DNA of 64,000 bases from Isoetes taiwanensis (lineage: Eukaryota; Streptophyta; Lycopodiopsida; Isoetales; Isoetaceae), in the NCBI GenBank assembly GCA_021234155.1, contig JAJEKV010000058.1:1791060-1855059 (forward strand), written 5' to 3'. The notes beneath the pieces were generated by a model. That model searched no databases. It was given only the letters and a program-made list of their open reading frames with translations, and was not told the DNA's origin. Every line of letters begins with the position of its first letter. Within the stretch, counting starts at the first letter, position 1. This document shows, in pieces, positions 31,727 to 43,100 of the stretch. A program made the translations under genes and the position numbers.

Positions 31727-32716
31727 CTAATCAAGCCCGCTGCAATCTCCTTCCACAGCTGGCCTAAACTCTTCCTCCTCCACATCAACAAAGTGCGCAT
31801 CGTCATCACCCTCACTGCCTGCATCGTCCCAATACTGCTTCCTGACCTTCCCAATCCTCTCCACGGGCTTCATCCCAGCAGGCACACCAAACATCACGCA
31901 TCTAACATCGCTTGGCATAGCATGCTCAGGATTCAGCGTCATCCTCCAAGCAGCTTTCACCCTGTGCTCAGAAATGAATGCGGTGTTGGTTGGCAAGATC
32001 CATTGGCTAGATAGCACAAACTTCCTTGTGCGTAACATTCGACATACTGTGTACAGAAGACTTGCAGACATCTGTTTCCTACCATGATAATTCACATAAT
32101 GGGCAGCCCCATGCAGGATGTTCTTGTTGTCCAAGACAACAAGATTCTTCAGATCCCCTGCGCCATAACGCAGGTACAGATCCTTTCCTATTTCTATTTG
32201 CTTTTCAGTGACATTATACAGGCTGAATTTGTGGTGCACTTTCCCATAATCCTTAAGACAGTAGCCCACAATACCCTCGAAGCAATGAAGCTTCGTGTTC
32301 TTCAAGGCCTTGCAAATTAAGAGGACCCTAGCTGGCTTGTGAACAACCCAACCAAAGAATTTCTTTATTGCAGTGTTCACTTGTCTTGGAGTTTTGATGG
32401 CTGTCCTGAAGACTGTCTGGCAATGTAGGTGGTCCAACTCCGAACCCCTTTCAAGTGCCACTGCACCTGCTAATGTCTCAGACTTGCAAAACCCTACCAA
32501 ACGATCATACATGTCCTCTGGCATATCCATTCCTGCATATCCCAGAGTTACACTGACATCAAGTAACCCAGTTCCCTCCTCTGCAATTTTCCCATCCTCC
32601 CTGGGCCTCGCACTCCCCCTACCCTTACTACACAGATCTATAGCCTCGTCTATGCTTCCAGCATACAAATTCACTCCACTCTTCCCCTTCCCTTTCCTAG
32701 CCTGCCTCTTTAACAT
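31727..32716 (-). CDS. Rep-like HUH endonuclease, replitron/CRESS-like
   Basis: An ATG at 32716 opens about 329 uninterrupted residues (the frame extends 19 codons further upstream but with no ATG). Counting from the frame opening at 32773, motif 1 is LLDVSVTLGYAG (residues 70-81), motif 2 is LDHLHCQTVF (H115 and H117, then Q119) and motif 3 is GIVGYCLKDYGK (Y171 and K174). This order, HUH(xQ) then YxxK about 55 residues later, is that of single-tyrosine Rep-type rolling-circle endonucleases. H/H coordinate the metal ion and Y attacks DNA. After it come GKDLYLRYG, ILPTNTAFISEH and an acidic tail (GDDDAHFVDVEEEE). No superfamily-3 or Pif1 helicase follows, unlike CRESS viruses and Helitrons. 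That fits the replitron class of eukaryotic HUH transposons, but the family assignment is from memory of motifs. Integrated CRESS-virus Rep remains an alternative. Confidence 0.6.
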   Translation of the reverse strand: MLKRQARKGKGKSGVNLYAGSIDEAIDLCSKGRGSARPREDGKIAEEGTGLLDVSVTLGYAGMDMPEDMYDRLVGFCKSETLAGAVALERGSELDHLHCQTVFRTAIKTPRQVNTAIKKFFGWVVHKPARVLLICKALKNTKLHCFEGIVGYCLKDYGKVHHKFSLYNVTEKQIEIGKDLYLRYGAGDLKNLVVLDNKNILHGAAHYVNYHGRKQMSASLLYTVCRMLRTRKFVLSSQWILPTNTAFISEHRVKAAWRMTLNPEHAMPSDVRCVMFGVPAGMKPVERIGKVRKQYWDDAGSEGDDDAHFVDVEEEEFRPAVEGDCSGLD

Positions 32717-32721
32717 CTTAC

Positions 32722-32834
32722 CTATGAATTGTAGAAACCTTTGGCAGCTCCAAGAGAGATGACAGACCGCCAACGTGGTGCCTCAAATCCAACACCTGGA
32801 TGTGTGCTTCCGGCTCCATCTCCATGGTTCGCAT
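32722..32834 (-). CDS. Possible upstream exon or uORF of the HUH gene
   Basis: After an acceptor-like TTGTTTTAGCAG, ATG at 32834 opens MRTMEMEPEAHIQVLDLRHH and runs to a consensus donor ATAG|GTAAG at 32721-32722. That donor overlaps the ATG at 32716. Either this is exon 1 with a splice I cannot place, or an upstream ORF. The intron would have to remove the start used for the main ORF. Confidence 0.3.
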
Positions 32835-32879
32835 CCCTGCTATCGTTCGGCCCCTGCTAAAACAATAAAAATTTCAAGT

Positions 32880-34494
32880 CTAGAAGCAAACCTCGGACGC
32901 CACCGTCAGCAAAATACGGCTGAATATACGAATACCAAGTTCAAACCATTGTGAACCTTATGTCACACCTTCCCCATTCCACATTTTTGCCACCTTTGGA
33001 TGGTAGATCTTTGGCTTGTTGTAGACTTTGATGGCCGAGGTTCTTTGAAAGCTAAGAGTAACAGTCAAAAAGTAGAGATTCTGTGTTTTTAGGTTTATTT
33101 CTATTCTGGGTTTGAATTAATACCCTATTAGTACTGTCCTAGAACATGGCGATATTTCCCCTCCAAAAATAGGGCGACATTCCCCTGTTGGCGCACAAGC
33201 TTCCAGTTCATGTATACAGGCTCCTTCCATGGTTGCTCTAAAGCAATGATAGCAGACGATACAAATTGCAGGAGCTGTTGGCATTCATGGAATCTGCAAT
33301 TGACCCTTGGCAGCCACTAGTTCGTATGAATATGTTAGGGCTTATTTGCCTATCAAGCATAAACTGCTTGATGCTTTTCTTGCAGCAAGCCGACAAGCTG
33401 TATGAACTAGCTGTGTGAATGTATACTAGGTTGAAGGAAGTCCATGCTAAGTAGGAGGAATGTTGTATATGTAGGAGATTTCAATACTAAAGATGTAGGG
33501 GAAATCAAAACAGATGAGAAGATATAACAACGATTCAAAGGATCAAAGACAGGTTGCTAGAATCAGGAGCGAAAGCAACAAGTATATTCTCCTGATCTAA
33601 TGCTTTTTAATTCAAATTCAGTTCATTCATTTCTATCAATTCATGAGGGAAACCCATAGCGCGACAACACCTTTTCTTAATACATTGTGCGACAAAAGAC
33701 GAACTTAATTTAAAATATTGTTCCTCTAGAGCAATTATTACTCATTCAACAGGTAACAATAGTGGTACAAGAAATTTATCTCAGCGGCCAAGGCCGCCGC
33801 GAACATTTCTTTTGTCCGACTCGCTGGAAAAGATGTTTTATGCTAATTCAAAAGGATCTCAGTTCTAAACATTCAAAAATTAACTGATTATGTTTAATGT
33901 TGGCATTCTAACTTCCATAGTTGCCAAACTCTAATCAAATACAAACTTTGTTTATTAGAGTTTGTATTCAAGTCCAATGTCCAAGCAATTTTTTTTGTTA
34001 GTTGTTTATGAAATTCTTTTATATTTTTTAACCTAAGATCCAGGAGTGGCAAAGAAAACGCACTGAATGGGATGTTCTGCAAGGTTTGACTACTAATAAC
34101 ATTCATAGCTAGAAAAAGGAACTCCGCACCCATCCAGATGATCCATGATTTCCATAATTTATTGTAGCTTCAATTCTTCCCATCCCCCTTCGCCATAGCC
34201 CGTACCACCTACAATTTTATGTCAATTTCTAGGGGGCCACTTCCAGCTCACTTGTAGCCCTCCTAATTGGGATTTTTGTTGGGTTAGTTTTTTGTTGTTA
34301 CATCAGATTGCTTGGCCCATTCGTTAAATGAAAACTTTGATCTTGTGCCCTATGGATTGACGAACGTCTCTTATCCCATATTGATGAACGTCTTTTATCC
34401 CATATCGTTGCAGAGCTTCGCTTGTTTAACTTTTATTTTCAGCCAAACATTGTCCCGTACTTGGAGCTCCCTTATGGTCCTATGCTTCTTGCTG
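32880..34494. other. No gene recognised; probable flank of HUH gene plus gypsy relic edge
   Basis: Non-coding with short ORFs only. A patch at 32996-33045 is similar to 23158-23205. The minus strand from about 34300 to 34494 may continue the gypsy relic that lies just beyond. Confidence 0.45.
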
Positions 34495-34780
34495 CTAGAA
34501 GATAACCTCGGACTTCTTCAATGAGAAATGATGATCCAATAGATAATGTCTCCATCGCAAAGCATGAATGATCGCCAACATCTCTAAGTCGTGCATTAAA
34601 TAATTTTGCTCTGCAGTTGACAATTTATGAGATGTATATGCACAACCTCTACCATGGTGCAATAAGATTCCACCAATTGCCTTTTCAGAGGCATCTATAA
34701 TTACTTGAATGGGTTGATCCATATCAAATATCTTTAGAATAGGAGCACGAATGAATGCCTCCTTTAACTCCTGAAAAATT
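34495..34780 (-). pseudogene. Ty3/gypsy RT-RNase H fragment
   Basis: Reading leftward from 34780: FQELKEAFIRAPILKIFD, then MDQPIQVIIDASEKAIGGIL (RNase H first Asp), YTSHKLSTAEQNYLMHDLEM and ALRWRHYLLDH. This is the gypsy RT/RNase H junction. It is cut at 34780/34781 by the LTR of the copia array, so it is the insertion target. The remainder on the right lies beyond the window, if it exists. Confidence 0.85.
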
Positions 34781-34913
34781 TGTTAGAATCAGAGCTTGGG
34801 ATTCGAACCCAAGTATGCCAAGACTCTGTCTCCTTCAAACCCCTCCCGCACCTATATTTGCATACACGCACCTGTATCTGCACTCAGCCGCATATTTTCT
34901 ATGACAATCAGTC

Positions 34914-34924
34914 ATATATATATT
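34914..34924 (-). promoter_or_regulatory. Probable LTR TATA box
   Basis: On the minus strand AAAATATATATATGAC lies about 420 bp into the LTR, downstream of the TTTGAC array, where U3 should end. The same run is present in every LTR of the array (for example near 44612, 49446, 54243, 59013 and 63873). Confidence 0.5.
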
Positions 34925-35149
34925 TTCTCATCAACCTGGATATATCCACTTGTCAAATCGTGCATGCCCTTCATATAGAAAGTTTTTCAACTTGCCTAAA
35001 TAATAGGATGCCCTGCTGTCCTTATCTTCCAAATTGTCGTTGACTTTGACCCGTTGACCCGACCAACCCAAAACCCTAAGTGGCGGGCGGGGGGTGTCTG
35101 TGTTTTCTAGCGAGCCCAAAGAACATCCGGGTAGGGTGTGCCCGCCACC

Positions 35150-35205
35150 TTTGACTTTGACTTTGACTTTGACTTTGACTTTGACATTGACTTTGACTTT
35201 GCCTT
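35150..35205. repeat. (TTTGAC)n hexamer array in LTR U3
   Basis: Seven to eight TTTGAC units with one ATTGAC. Homologous arrays lie at about 39994-40049, 44846-44893, 49674-49720, 54474-54519 and 59248-59290, with six to nine units each. Every unit contains TTGACT, the W-box core bound by WRKY factors. TTGACCCGTTGACC further along each LTR adds more cores. Confidence 0.9.
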
Positions 35206-35339
35206 TGCTTCTTCTCATAGGTCTCCCCATTCAAGCGCTTAACTTTGAATAACATGACACCATTTAACAACTCTAATCTCTCACATTGCTTCTCATAGAT
35301 TAGAATATCACATGACACATAATTTTGTCATTTCCAACA

Positions 35340-35350
35340 TTCCCCCTTCA
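35340..35350 (-). promoter_or_regulatory. Polypurine tract of unit 1
   Basis: On the minus strand TGAAGGGGGAA directly precedes the LTR start TGTTGG. The equivalent tract is present next to the other LTRs (with four or fewer G in several copies). Confidence 0.8.
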
Positions 35351-38300
35351 TGTGATATTCCCTGTCATCACATTGTAACAATTTCCTTATTTCACGGAAT
35401 CGGATAAAGGTAGAGCCTTTGTAAGAATATCTGCTCTTTTGATCACCAGACTAACATAGGTCAAATGCACTTGATTTCTTTTGACCATATCTCGATAAAA
35501 TGAACTTCCATTTCAATGTGTTTTGACCTTTAGTGCAAAATCGATTTTTGTCATGGCAATGCAACTAGTATTATCACAATAAATGATTGTTGGTCCTCTT
35601 TGAGCAAATCCAAATTACGCCATAAGCCTTCTTTCCCAAATAAGTTCCTTAGTCAATGGGTCACGAGTTGTACTTTCGGCTTCAAAGACTAGATAAAGCA
35701 ATGCCGCTTTGCTTCTTGCACTTCAAGCAACCGGGGCTCCACCTAATAAAACAACATACCACGAAGTTGATTTTCGTTTGTCTAAATCTCCTCCCAATCA
35801 AATCACAATAAGCCCGCAATTGTAAGTTGGTTTCATTAAATACTATACCAAAATGCATTGTACCTTTTAAGTATTTGAGGATCCTTTTTGCTGCAATCCG
35901 GTGTCCTTTACCAGCCCCGTCATTGTACCTACCATGAGAATATTAACGCAAAATGCAATGTCCGCCTAGTACAATTGGCTACATAGGACAAACAACCAAT
36001 CAAACTTCAGAAGGTATTTTCTCCATTTGTTTGCTTTCAAAACATTTTTTGGACTCATATCTGCAGAGATTCTTGTGACCGACTGGAACCATAGGAGTAT
36101 ATGCCATATTGCAATCTTCCATATGAAATTTCTTCAACATGTTTTGAATATGCCCTTGTTGACTCAAAGCTAATATCTTGTGATTTCGTCCCCTGTAAAC
36201 ATCTATGCCCGAAACCTCTTTAACTCTCAAGATCACTCATTTGGAATCGTTTCCTTAAGATATCTTTGCAATGATTTAGTACTTGAGTTCCCTTTGATAT
36301 CATAATATTGTCATCAACATATAAAGCAATAATGCACCGTGCATCTCCCATTTTGAACCTATAGATATTACCATCATAATTGAGCTTCTCAAAACCTTGT
36401 TCTACAAGATATCCATCCATACATTTATACCATTCCCTAGGAGATTGTTTAAGACCATAAACTGCTCTATTCAACTTCCAAATTTTTCCTTTTTCCTCTT
36501 CAAATCCAAAGTGTGTCTTAAATAAATTTCCTCCTCTAACTTAGCATTCAAGAATGTCAGACTTACATCCATATGATGGATTTCAAGGTCACAAGCATTA
36601 GCAATAGCTAATAACATTCTTAAACTATTTATCTTTACCAATGGTGAGAATGTTTCATCAAAATCTTCTCCTTTTTTTCTGTGTAAAAGCCTTGTGCAAC
36701 AAGTCCGCTTTAAATTTCTTTTGTATTTTTGTCTACTCCTGGTTTTATTCTATAGATCCACTTACTTCCAACTATATTCTTATCAGAAGGAATATCCACT
36801 ACTGTATAAGTGTTTGTTCTTTTGAATGCTCTCATTTCTTCTTCCATAGCACATTTCCAGTTCTTTCCATTCATATCTTGAACTGCCTCCATATAATTTT
36901 GTGGAATCTTGTCTGTTTCAAGTATCAAAATGTCAAATACAGTATTAATTTCTCCTACCTGAGATCTAAGTCTTTTACTTTTTCCAAGTTCAGTTCTACC
37001 ATGAGACTCTAAATCATGTTTGGCTTCTTCTGCCAACATTTGAGCTTCTGTTCGTCTGGGTTTTCTTTTTGGTCTATCAATTTTATCCACTTCTGCCTCT
37101 TGGTGTTCAATCTCTTGCTCAACACCTGATTCCACTTCTGGCTCAACAACATTACTTGGAATCATTTCTCTGACTCACTATCAGAGTCACTCAAATCTAC
37201 CTGCTCCAATCCTTGAGTTTTTTCTTCTTCACTTATTGACTGATTTGTTTCCTCAATACTATCTTTCCTTTCACTTTCACATGGATCTTCAGTATTTATC
37301 TTAGGAATTTTCCTATAAAATTCGTTTTCATTGAAGACCACATCTCTACTTATTATAATTTTTCTTTTAGCAGGGTCATATAATCTGAATGCTTTTGAGT
37401 TAGAATCATACCCTACTAGATAAGATATGTATGCTCTATCATCCAACTTTTTCCTCAGTTCTTCAGGAACATGTACAAAGCATAAACACCCATATGCTTT
37501 TAATCTATCATAAGAAGGTGACTTACCGCACCAAAGCATTTCGAATTGCACCTTTAATACTTGATGAAGGTAACAAGTTTTGAATGTAGACAGCTGTCTT
37601 CACAGCTTCATCCCATAAATAATTTGGTAAACCAGAATACTTCAACATGGATCTCACAGCATCAAGCAAGGTTCTATTTTTCCTTTCTGCAACTCCATTT
37701 TGTTGTGGTGAGTATCTGCATGTCAATTGCCTCTTGATTCCCCTGTTTACACAAAAAGCTTTAAATTCATCAGAGATATATTCACCTCCCCTGTCTGACC
37801 TTATGCACTTTATCTTTCTTCCAGTTTCTAGCTCGGTTTCAGCAGTAAATAACTTCAAAGCATCACTAGCTTGGTCTTTTGTTTTCAAAATATAACACTT
37901 GGTTTTTCTCAAATAAATCATCAATAAAGCTCATGAAATATTTATGCCCACTCAAACTAGTAACATTTATAGGACCACATAAATCAGATGTACCAAATCC
38001 AAAATGCCCTTTTGCTCTTTTGTGTGACCTTTTAAATGGCAATCTTGATTGCTTTCCAAGTTGGCGACCTCCACATAAAACTTTTCATTTTGTACCTTGG
38101 CAGATATTAATCCCTTTTCCCCAAGCCTTTTAATTATTGCAGCATTTACATGACATAATCTGTTATGCCATACTTTCACATCTGAATATTCCACAAGATT
38201 AATTTCATGAAGATGCTCCATATTCAATCCAAAAAGATTACCAACTCTTTTGCCAATAAACTTTAATTCACCATTAAGAAACACTTTTACAATGGATCTG

Positions 38301-39658
38301 TTCAAACAAAGACTTTATATCCCAAATCCACCAAATGGCATACCGGATATGAGATTTCTAACAAGACCAAGGCACACACAAAACATCTCTCAATTTTACA
38401 ATTTTGCCATTTAAGTCAAACAACTCTAAAACTCCAAAGATCTTCTATTTTCTTCAAACCCCCATCACCAAGTTGCACATGTCCTTCTTTCTTTTCCCAC
38501 TCCTTAAGCATATGCAAATCACACATCACACTTTTTTTTTTCCTCCCCCGAATCTATAACAACAAATTGGTTATTGCTTTTCCTTGGAAACTCAAACATT
38601 GCAAGTTAAATTCTTCCTTACCTCCAAGGTGTCATCCTCAAGTTCACCTTCACTACTATCTTGTTTTTCTACCACATTAATACTTGAGCCTCCTTTGAAT
38701 TTTCCCTTGCCCCCCCGCCACCTCTATAAGTTCCAAAAAATCTCCCTCGACCTCTTCCCTTTTTAGGGCTTGGACAATCAAGCAAAATGACCTTTGCCTT
38801 CACAATTGAAACATCTAAATTCCTTCTCACTATTGTTTGGACACTCACTCTTTAGGTGACCAAATTGATTACATGCATAACAAGGTCCTACTTTTCCTCT
38901 TGAAAACCACCTCTTTTAGTCTTACCGCATACAAGATCTCTCGAGGACTGATGAGCTTCCTCCCGAGTAATAGTAGATCGCTTCAAATTGCATGTATCAT
39001 TCTCATAGCATGCTCCTTGAAGTGGCTACATTTCGAGTAAAGTTGCCAAGTGACTATTATGAGATAATCGCTTGCCAAAGCTAGTATTTGATATTGTTCA
39101 TTCAAGATATTTCCAGCTCCCCTCAAGATCTGCAATAATGGAATCAAATCTCTCCAAAAAAGTCACCAAGTTATCTTTCTCAAACAATTTCATCTTCCTA
39201 AACTGCTTTTCTAGCACATCTATTTGTGAAGAACTTTTTGTTCATAGTGCTTTATCAAATAATCCCACATTTCCTTAGGCTTCATGCCTCGAAGCTTCAG
39301 CTTTTAAGGCAAAGCCTTACCTTACACATGATTATGGCCCTGGGCCTCCATAATCTTAGCTTCATCTTTCTCGCCTCCCGTAACTCGTAGAAGTTGCCCT
39401 TCCAAGAGACACACACCTTCACCAAGTTCCCCGCACACTGATTGAGCATTACTACTACTAGCAAATAGACTTGAATCACCGAAATAGTTGCACCCCTTAC
39501 CGACTACCATCAAACAAATACCACAATTTTTCAAACTCCAAAGAAAGCTCTAATACTCTCCTTCCAGATTTGAAATCCTCCATCTCCTTTAAAAACTTTA
39601 GAGTTCATACACCCTAACCGCATTATCACAGTATAGATTTAGTTAGCTCGATACCATT
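35340..39658 (-). pseudogene. copia-2 internal region, unit 1 (gag-pol)
   Basis: This is the best preserved unit in its pol half. IN spans 37523-37924 (FKAFCVNRGIKRQLTCRYSP, GVAERKNRTLLDAVRSMLKY) and continues at 37162-37551. RT pieces are at 36710-37165, 36220-36474 (YVDDNIMISKG) and 36000-36236. RNase H sequence (CDNTSCIAMTK) lies near 35560. Protease and pre-integrase (WHNRLCHVNAAIIKRLG) lie at 37967-38560. Gag with CCHC knuckles is at about 38760-38900, and its N-terminal region runs to about 39600. CAG/CTG triplets are mostly intact between 36650 and 38150 and damaged outside that interval. Confidence 0.88.
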
Positions 39659-40185
39659 TGCATAGAATCACTTGGGATTCAACCCAAGTATGCCAAGACT
39701 CGCCTCCTTCAAACCCTCCCGCACCTATATTTTACATGACAATCCAAGATATTTTCTATGACATATATATATATTTTTCTCATCAACCTGATATATCCAC
39801 TTGTCAAATCGCATGCCCTTCATATAGAAAGTTTTTCAACTTGCCTAAATAATAGGATGCCCCGCCGCCCTTATCTTCCAAATTGCCGCTGACTTTGACC
39901 CGCTGACCACCAACCCAAAACCCTAAGTGGCGGTGGGGTGTCTCAGGTGTTTCTAGCGAGCCCAAAGAACACCCGGTAGGGTGTGCCCGCCACCTTTGAC
40001 TTTGACTTTGACTTTGACTTTGACTTTGACTTTGACTTTGACTTTGACCACACTGCTTCTCATAGGTCTCCCCATTCAACCGCTTAACTTTGAATAACAT
40101 GACACCATTTAACAACTCTAATCTATCGCCATCGCTTCTCATAGATTAGAATATCACATGACACATAATTTTGTCATTTCCAACA
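39659..40185 (-). repeat. copia-2 LTR B
   Basis: 527 bp. The high-coordinate end on the plus strand is TTTCCAACA. The low end reads TGCATAGAATC in place of TGTTAGAATC. TTTGAC array with about nine units. Confidence 0.88.
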
Positions 40186-43100
40186 TTCCCCTTCATGTGA
40201 TATTCCCGCCATCACATTGTAACAATTTCCTTATTTCCCTGAATCGATAAAGGTAGAGCCTTTGTAAGAATATCCGCTTCTTTGATCACCAGACTAACAT
40301 AGGTCAAATGCACTTGATTTCTTTTGACCATATCTCCATAAAATGAACTTCCATTTCAATGTGTTTTGACCCCTTTTCGTGCAAAACCGATTTTTGTCAT
40401 GGCAATACAACTAGTATTATCACAATAAATGATTGTTGGTCCTCTTTGAGCAAATCCAAATTCTCGCCATAAGCCTTCTTTCCCAAATAAGTTCCTTAGT
40501 CAATGTGGTCGCCGAAGTTGTACTCACCTTCAAGACTAGATAAAGCAATGTCGCTTTTGCTTCTTGCACTTCCAAGCAACTGGGCTCCACCTAATAAAAC
40601 AACATACCCCTCGGTTGATTTTCGCTTGTCTAAATCTCCTCCCAATCAAAGATCACAATAAGCCCGCAATTGTAAGTTGGTTTCATTAAATACTATACCA
40701 AAATGCATTGTACCTTTTAAGTATTTGAGGATCCTTTTTGCTGCAATCCAAAGGTCCTTTACCAGCCCTCGCATTGTACCTACCGAGAATATTAATCGCA
40801 AAATGCAATGTCCGCCTAGTACAATTGGCTACATAGGACAAACAACCAATCAAACTTCAGAAGGTATTTTCTCCATTTGTTTGCTTTCACTTCTGCTTTT
40901 GGACTCATATCTCAGAGATTCTCGGACTGTGAACCATAGGAGTATATGCCATATTGCAATCTTCCATATGAAATTTCTTCAACATGTTTTGAATATGCCC
41001 TTGTTGACTCAAAGCTAATATCTTGTGATTTCTCCCCTCAAAACATCTATGCCCGTAAACCTCTTTAACTCTCCAAGATCACTCATTTGGAATCGCTTCC
41101 TTAAGATATCTTTGCAATGATTTAGTACTTGAGTTCCCTTTGATATCATAATATTGTCATCAACATATAAAGCAATAATGCACCATCTCCCATTTTGAAC
41201 CTATAGATATTACCATCATAATTGAGCTTCTCAAAACCTTGTTCTACAAGATATCCATCCATACATTTATACCATTCCCTAGGAGATTGTTTAAGACCAT
41301 AAACCCGCTTCTATTCAACTTCCAAATTTTTCCTTTTTCCTCTTCAAATCCAAAAGTGTGTCTTAAATAAATTTCCTCCTCTAACTTAGCATTCAAGAAT
41401 GTCAGACTTTACATCCATATGATGGATTTCAAGGTCACAAGCATTAGCAATAGCTAATAACATTCTCAAACTATTTATCTTTACCAATGGTGAGAATGTT
41501 TCATCAAAATCTTCTCCTTTTTTCTCGGTAAAGCCTTGTGCAACAAGTCCGCTTTAAATTTCTTTTGTATTTTTGTCTACTCCCCGGTTTTATTCTATAG
41601 ATCCACTTACTTCCAACTATATTCTTATCGAAGGAATATCCACTACCGTATAAGTGTTTGTTCTTTTGAATGCTCTCATTTCTTCTTCCATAGCACATTT
41701 CCAGCTTCTTTCCATTCATATCTTGAACCGCCTCCATATAATTTTTGTGGAATCTTGTCTGCTTCAAGTATCAAAATGTCAAATACAAGATAATTTCTCC
41801 TACCCGAGATCTAAGTCTTTTACTTTTTCCAAGTTCAGCTTCTACCATGAGACTCTAAATCATGTTTGGCTTCTTCTCGCCAACATTTGAGCTTCGCTCG
41901 TCCTGGTTTTTTTGGTCTATCAATTTTATCCACTTCGCCTCTTGGTGTTCAATCTCTTGCTCAACACCGATTCCACTTCTCCGCTCAACAACATTACTTG
42001 AATCATTTCTCGACTCACTATCGAGTCACTCAAATCTACCGCCCAATCCTTGAGTTTTTTTCTTCTTCACTTATTGACTGATTTGTTTCCTCAATACTAT
42101 CTTTCCTTTCACTTTCACATGGATCTTCAAGATTTATCTTAGGAATTTTCCTATAAAATTCGTTTTCATTGAAGACCACATCTCTACTTACTATAATTTT
42201 TCTTTTAGCAGGTCATATAATCAATGCTTTTGAGTTAGAATCATACCCTACTAGATAAGATATGTATGCTCTATCATCCAACTTTTTCCTCGCTTCTTCA
42301 GAACATGTACAAAGCATAAACACCCATATGCTTTTAATCTATCATAAGAAGGTGACTTACCGCACCAAAGCATTTCGAATTGCACCTTTAATACTTGATG
42401 AAGGTAACAAGTTTTGAATGTAGACAAACCGCCTTCACAGCCTTCATCCCATAAATAATTTGGTAAACCGTAATACTTCAACATGGATCTCACAAAGATC
42501 AAGCAAGGTTCTATTTTTCCTTTCTCGAACTCCATTTTGTTGTGGTGAGTATCTGCATGTCAATTGCCTCTTGATTCCCCTGTTTACACAAAAAACTTTA
42601 AATTCATCAGAGATATATTCACCTCCCCTGTCTGACCTTATGCACTTTATCTTTCTTCCAGTTTCTAGCTCGGTTTCAAAGAAGAATAACTTCAAAGCAT
42701 CACTAGCTTGGTCTTTTGTTTTCAAAATATAACACTTGGTTTTTCTCAATGAAATCATCAATAAAGCTCATGAAATATTTATGCCCACTCAAACTAGTAA
42801 CATTTATAGGACCACATAAATCTGTATGTACCAAATCCAAAATGCCCTTTGCTCTTTTGTGTGACCTTTTAAATGGCAATCTTGATTGCTTTCCAAGTTG
42901 GCAGCCTCCACATAAAAACTTTTCATTTTGTACCTTGGCAGATATTAATCCCTTTTCCCCAAGCCTTTTAATTATTGCAAAAGATTTACATGACATAACT
43001 GTTATGCCATACTTTCACATCCAATATTCCACAAGATTAATTTCATGAAGATGCTCCATATTCAATCCAAAAAGATTACCAACTCTTTTGCCAATAAACT

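Larger units (their letters stand above)
34781..35339 (-). repeat. copia-2 LTR A (leftmost, terminal 3' LTR)
   Basis: 559 bp. On the minus strand it starts TGTTGGAAATGAC (at 35339) and ends CTGATTCTAACA (at 34781). Near 35149-35205 it carries about eight TTTGAC hexamers (plus strand). A TATA run lies at 34914-34924, and TGGGTTCGAATCCC in the last 30 bp matches a Pol III B box. This copy keeps an intact CAGAGC where others read CGAG. Confidence 0.93.

Noticed and set aside
31381..32762. Plus-strand frames over the HUH gene
   Set aside because: Shadows of the minus-strand ORF, which carries the recognisable motifs.
31727..32773. Helitron identity for the HUH gene
   Set aside because: One Tyr motif is visible (not the paired YxxxY), there is no Pif1 helicase, and no TC...CTRR ends were recognised.
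35076..35230. Open frames made of Lys-Val or Gln-Ser repeats in each LTR
   Set aside because: They are translations of the TTTGAC hexamer array on the minus strand in different frames, not proteins.
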